Source of the DNA: Rummeliibacillus pycnus_A
GTDB taxonomy: Bacteria; Bacillota; Bacilli; Bacillales_A; Planococcaceae
Length of the DNA: 64,000 bases
Assembly: GCF_044359855.1 (NCBI RefSeq)
Contig: NZ_CP132291.1
Span: 186,001-250,000 of the forward strand
Direction: 5' to 3'
Shown piece after piece: positions 62,338-64,000 of this stretch. The notes under the pieces were generated by a model, which was given only the letters and a program-made list of their open reading frames with translations, was not told the origin of the DNA and did no database searches. The translations under genes were made by a program, and so were the position numbers. Each line of letters opens with the position of its first letter. Position 1 is the stretch's first letter.

Positions 62338-62349
62338 GATACTTTGATA
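62338..62349. promoter_or_regulatory. GATACTTTGATA motif in the hpaE leader
   Basis: Identical to 57883-57894. It also pairs as an inverted repeat with CAAAGTATCTT at 62266-62276, the 5' part of the intergenic region, so it could form an 11-bp RNA stem ahead of hpaE. Confidence 0.35.
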
Positions 62350-62370
62350 CATATAGAAGGGATGAGTAAA

Positions 62371-63885
62371 ATGACAAATTCAATTACTGAACACTCAATT
62401 AGAGAAGTAATTGTAAAGGACATTTCATTATACATTAATGGTCAATTTGTACCGGCTAAAACTGGTGAGACTTTTACAAATGTAAATCCATTCTCAAATG
62501 AGCACATCAATAATATTGCAGCAGGCGGTATTGACGATATCAATGAGGCAGTAGCTTCTGCAAAAAAAGCATTTGATACTGAATGGAAAGATCTAGAAAT
62601 TTCAGAACGTATGAAATATATCAATAAAATTGCGGATCTCATCGAAGAAGAAGCAGAAGAAATTGCTTATTTGGAAGCGCTTGATACTGGATTACCTATA
62701 AGTCAAACACGTAGTCAAGCTGCACGCGCAGCAACAAACTTCCGCTTTTACGCGAAAATGGTAGAGACACATTTGCACGGTCAAGCATTTCCTGTAGAAA
62801 AAGAGTTTATTAACTACACATTACATCGTCCATTAGGTGTAGTTGGTCTTATAACCCCTTGGAATGCACCATTTATGTTAGAAACGTGGAAGGTTGCGCC
62901 TGCATTAGCAACAGGTAATACAGTAATTTTAAAACCTGCAGAATTATCACCGTTATCAGCAAATAAATTAGCTGAAATTATTGATAAAGCAGGATTGCCA
63001 AAGGGTGTCTTCAATGTCGTACATGGTTTTGGTGATACAGCAGGAGATGCACTTGTAAAACACCCGGATGTAAAAGCAATCTCATTTACAGGTGAAACGG
63101 TTACAGGTTCTATTATCATAAAAAATGCAGCTGATTCATTGAAAAAGACTTCTATGGAGCTTGGTGGAAAATCGCCATTAATTATCTTTGACGATGCAGA
63201 TTTAGATCGTGCTTTGGATGCAACAATTTGGGGCATTTTCTCATTCAATGGTGAGCGTTGTACATCTAATTCACGTGTATTCGTTCATAAAAAAATTAAA
63301 GATGAATTTATAGAGAAATTAAAAGAACGAGTTGCAAATATTCGTATTGGTGATCCGCTAGATGCTTCTACAGAACTTGGCCCACTGATTGAAACACAGC
63401 ATTTCAACAAAGTTAAGGGTTATATCGAGTTAGCAAAAGAAGAAGGCTGTGAAGTATTCCAAGGTACGGTACCAGTACAATTTAAAGCAGGTAATTATGT
63501 ACCACCAACATTATTGCTAAATGCAACAAATGATATGCGTGTTTGCCAAGAAGAAATTTTCGGTCCAGTTATGGCAGTTATTGAATTTGAACACGAAGAT
63601 GAAGTTATTGCAGTAGCAAATGATGTGAAATATGGTCTTGCTGGTTTTGTCTGGACACAAGATTTAACTCGCGGTCATCGTGTTGCTCAAGCAATTGAAG
63701 CCGGTATGATTTGGATTAATTCTCATAACACACGTGATTTACGTATTCCATTTGGAGGTACAAAAGCAAGTGGGATAGGGCGTGAAGGTGGTCATTACGC
63801 TATTTTCGAATTCTATACCGAACCTACTGTTATTCATGTTGCAATTGGTGACCATCATATCCCGCAATTTGGAAAAAAATCATAA
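62371..63885 (+). CDS. hpaE: 5-carboxymethyl-2-hydroxymuconate semialdehyde dehydrogenase HpaE
   Basis: A 504-residue NAD-dependent aldehyde dehydrogenase. Catalytic Cys lies in FNGERCTSNSRVFV and the general-base Glu in SMELGGKSPLII; the nucleotide fold contains GLITPWNAPFMLETWKVAPA. In the homoprotocatechuate pathway it oxidises the ring-cleavage product. ATG 62371 follows AGAAGGGA; the open frame goes further upstream but lacks a binding site. It follows the aldolase gene and precedes hpaB. Confidence 0.9.
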   Translation: MTNSITEHSIREVIVKDISLYINGQFVPAKTGETFTNVNPFSNEHINNIAAGGIDDINEAVASAKKAFDTEWKDLEISERMKYINKIADLIEEEAEEIAYLEALDTGLPISQTRSQAARAATNFRFYAKMVETHLHGQAFPVEKEFINYTLHRPLGVVGLITPWNAPFMLETWKVAPALATGNTVILKPAELSPLSANKLAEIIDKAGLPKGVFNVVHGFGDTAGDALVKHPDVKAISFTGETVTGSIIIKNAADSLKKTSMELGGKSPLIIFDDADLDRALDATIWGIFSFNGERCTSNSRVFVHKKIKDEFIEKLKERVANIRIGDPLDASTELGPLIETQHFNKVKGYIELAKEEGCEVFQGTVPVQFKAGNYVPPTLLLNATNDMRVCQEEIFGPVMAVIEFEHEDEVIAVANDVKYGLAGFVWTQDLTRGHRVAQAIEAGMIWINSHNTRDLRIPFGGTKASGIGREGGHYAIFEFYTEPTVIHVAIGDHHIPQFGKKS

Positions 63886-63909
63886 AAATTAAAAGAGAGG
63901 GTGACTTCA

Positions 63910-64000
63910 ATGGGGGCTAAAACAGGAGCACAATATATTGAACGACTAAAAAAAGCAGGCAACAATATTTATTTACACGGTGAACGGGTTGAGGATGTTA
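63910..64000 (+). CDS. hpaB: 4-hydroxyphenylacetate 3-monooxygenase oxygenase HpaB, 5' part
   Basis: Only the first 30 codons are in the window. MGAKTGAQYIERLKKAGNNI and the following YLHGERVEDV match the N-terminus of the HpaB family (FADH2-dependent hydroxylase). GAGAGGGTGA lies upstream. The ring-cleavage dioxygenase HpaD and the flavin reductase HpaC are expected further right, outside this window. Confidence 0.75.
   Translation, partial: MGAKTGAQYIERLKKAGNNIYLHGERVEDV

Noticed and set aside
1..64000. CRISPR array, prophage, insertion sequence or integrase
   Set aside because: No regular direct-repeat/spacer array and no transposase-, integrase- or phage-like proteins were seen.

Overview
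The window looks like chromosomal DNA of a low-GC, endospore-former-type Firmicute. Evidence: strong AGGAGG-type ribosome binding sites, frequent TTG/GTG starts, sigma-A-like promoters, and gene pairs also known from Bacillus (xpaC-yaaN, yojN-yojO, argCJBD, tandem cold-shock genes, an S-box ahead of metA). The mix of a 4-hydroxyphenylacetate (HPA) pathway, MetA-type methionine synthesis and several DMT exporters suggests the Planococcaceae/Caryophanaceae (Rummeliibacillus, Lysinibacillus, Solibacillus or a relative). That placement is inference. I see no prophage, integrase, transposase or CRISPR array, so this is mostly core or near-core chromosome with some accessory genes.

Region by region. 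0.2-6.3 kb: a YdhK-type lipoprotein, a PadR repressor with its membrane partner, an ECF sigma factor with a membrane protein overlapping its end, a RocB-like M20 hydrolase and a small PH-domain protein. 6.6-7.1 kb: a tRNA cluster (Gly-GCC, Ser-UGA, Phe-GAA) preceded by a decayed or unusual tRNA-Gly(CCC)-like copy. 7.2-13.7 kb: two EamA transporters, a secreted MBL hydrolase with DUF3006 partner, TatA, an orphan PTS IIC and three small envelope proteins. 14.0-24.7 kb: RecQ with a class-A-lactamase-like protein, yojN-yojO (MoxR ATPase plus VWA protein) convergent with xpaC-yaaN, and a globin-coupled-type chemoreceptor with a CZB zinc domain. 24.9-36.3 kb: two cold-shock genes with structured leaders, ABC-F protein, acetyl-CoA hydrolase/transferase, NrnB-like DHH phosphoesterase, a secreted SH3 protein, EamA and AEC transporters, MsrA, and an LCP cell-wall ligase. 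36.4-46.6 kb: an AI-2E family permease, the arginine operon argCJBD, an unknown protein, an aminotransferase and a dCache chemoreceptor. 46.6-54.3 kb: a dispersed repeat, SAM riboswitch plus metA, a Tet(M)-like ribosomal-protection GTPase, tRNA-Lys, a lipoprotein hydrolase and three small enzymes. 54.4-55.7 kb: a thiosulfate uptake pair (YeeE/TusA). 55.8 kb to the end: an HPA catabolic cluster, cut off in hpaB.

How genes work together. The HPA cluster has two divergent arms. HpaF and two HpaG-type hydratase/isomerase/decarboxylase proteins face left. An SSS permease with a DUF485 partner, a DapA-like aldolase, HpaE and HpaB face right, with a LysR regulator between. A 12-base motif is shared by the divergent control region and the hpaE leader. 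Arginine and methionine synthesis each have one operon with recognisable control: a consensus sigma-A promoter for arg, and an S-box for metA, whose Glu111 predicts acetyl-CoA use. The YeeE/TusA pair may feed sulfur to cysteine and methionine synthesis.

Features beyond ordinary annotation include a dispersed intergenic repeat family (three loci), an 18-bp perfect palindrome, a 21-base exact repeat, the aberrant tRNA-Gly copy, a chemoreceptor whose globin-like domain seems to lack the heme-ligating His, an ECF sigma partner with an unusual ectodomain, and three short genes of 26-46 codons. I found no clearly new multi-gene system. The ECF sigma pair and the HPA control elements are the best leads.
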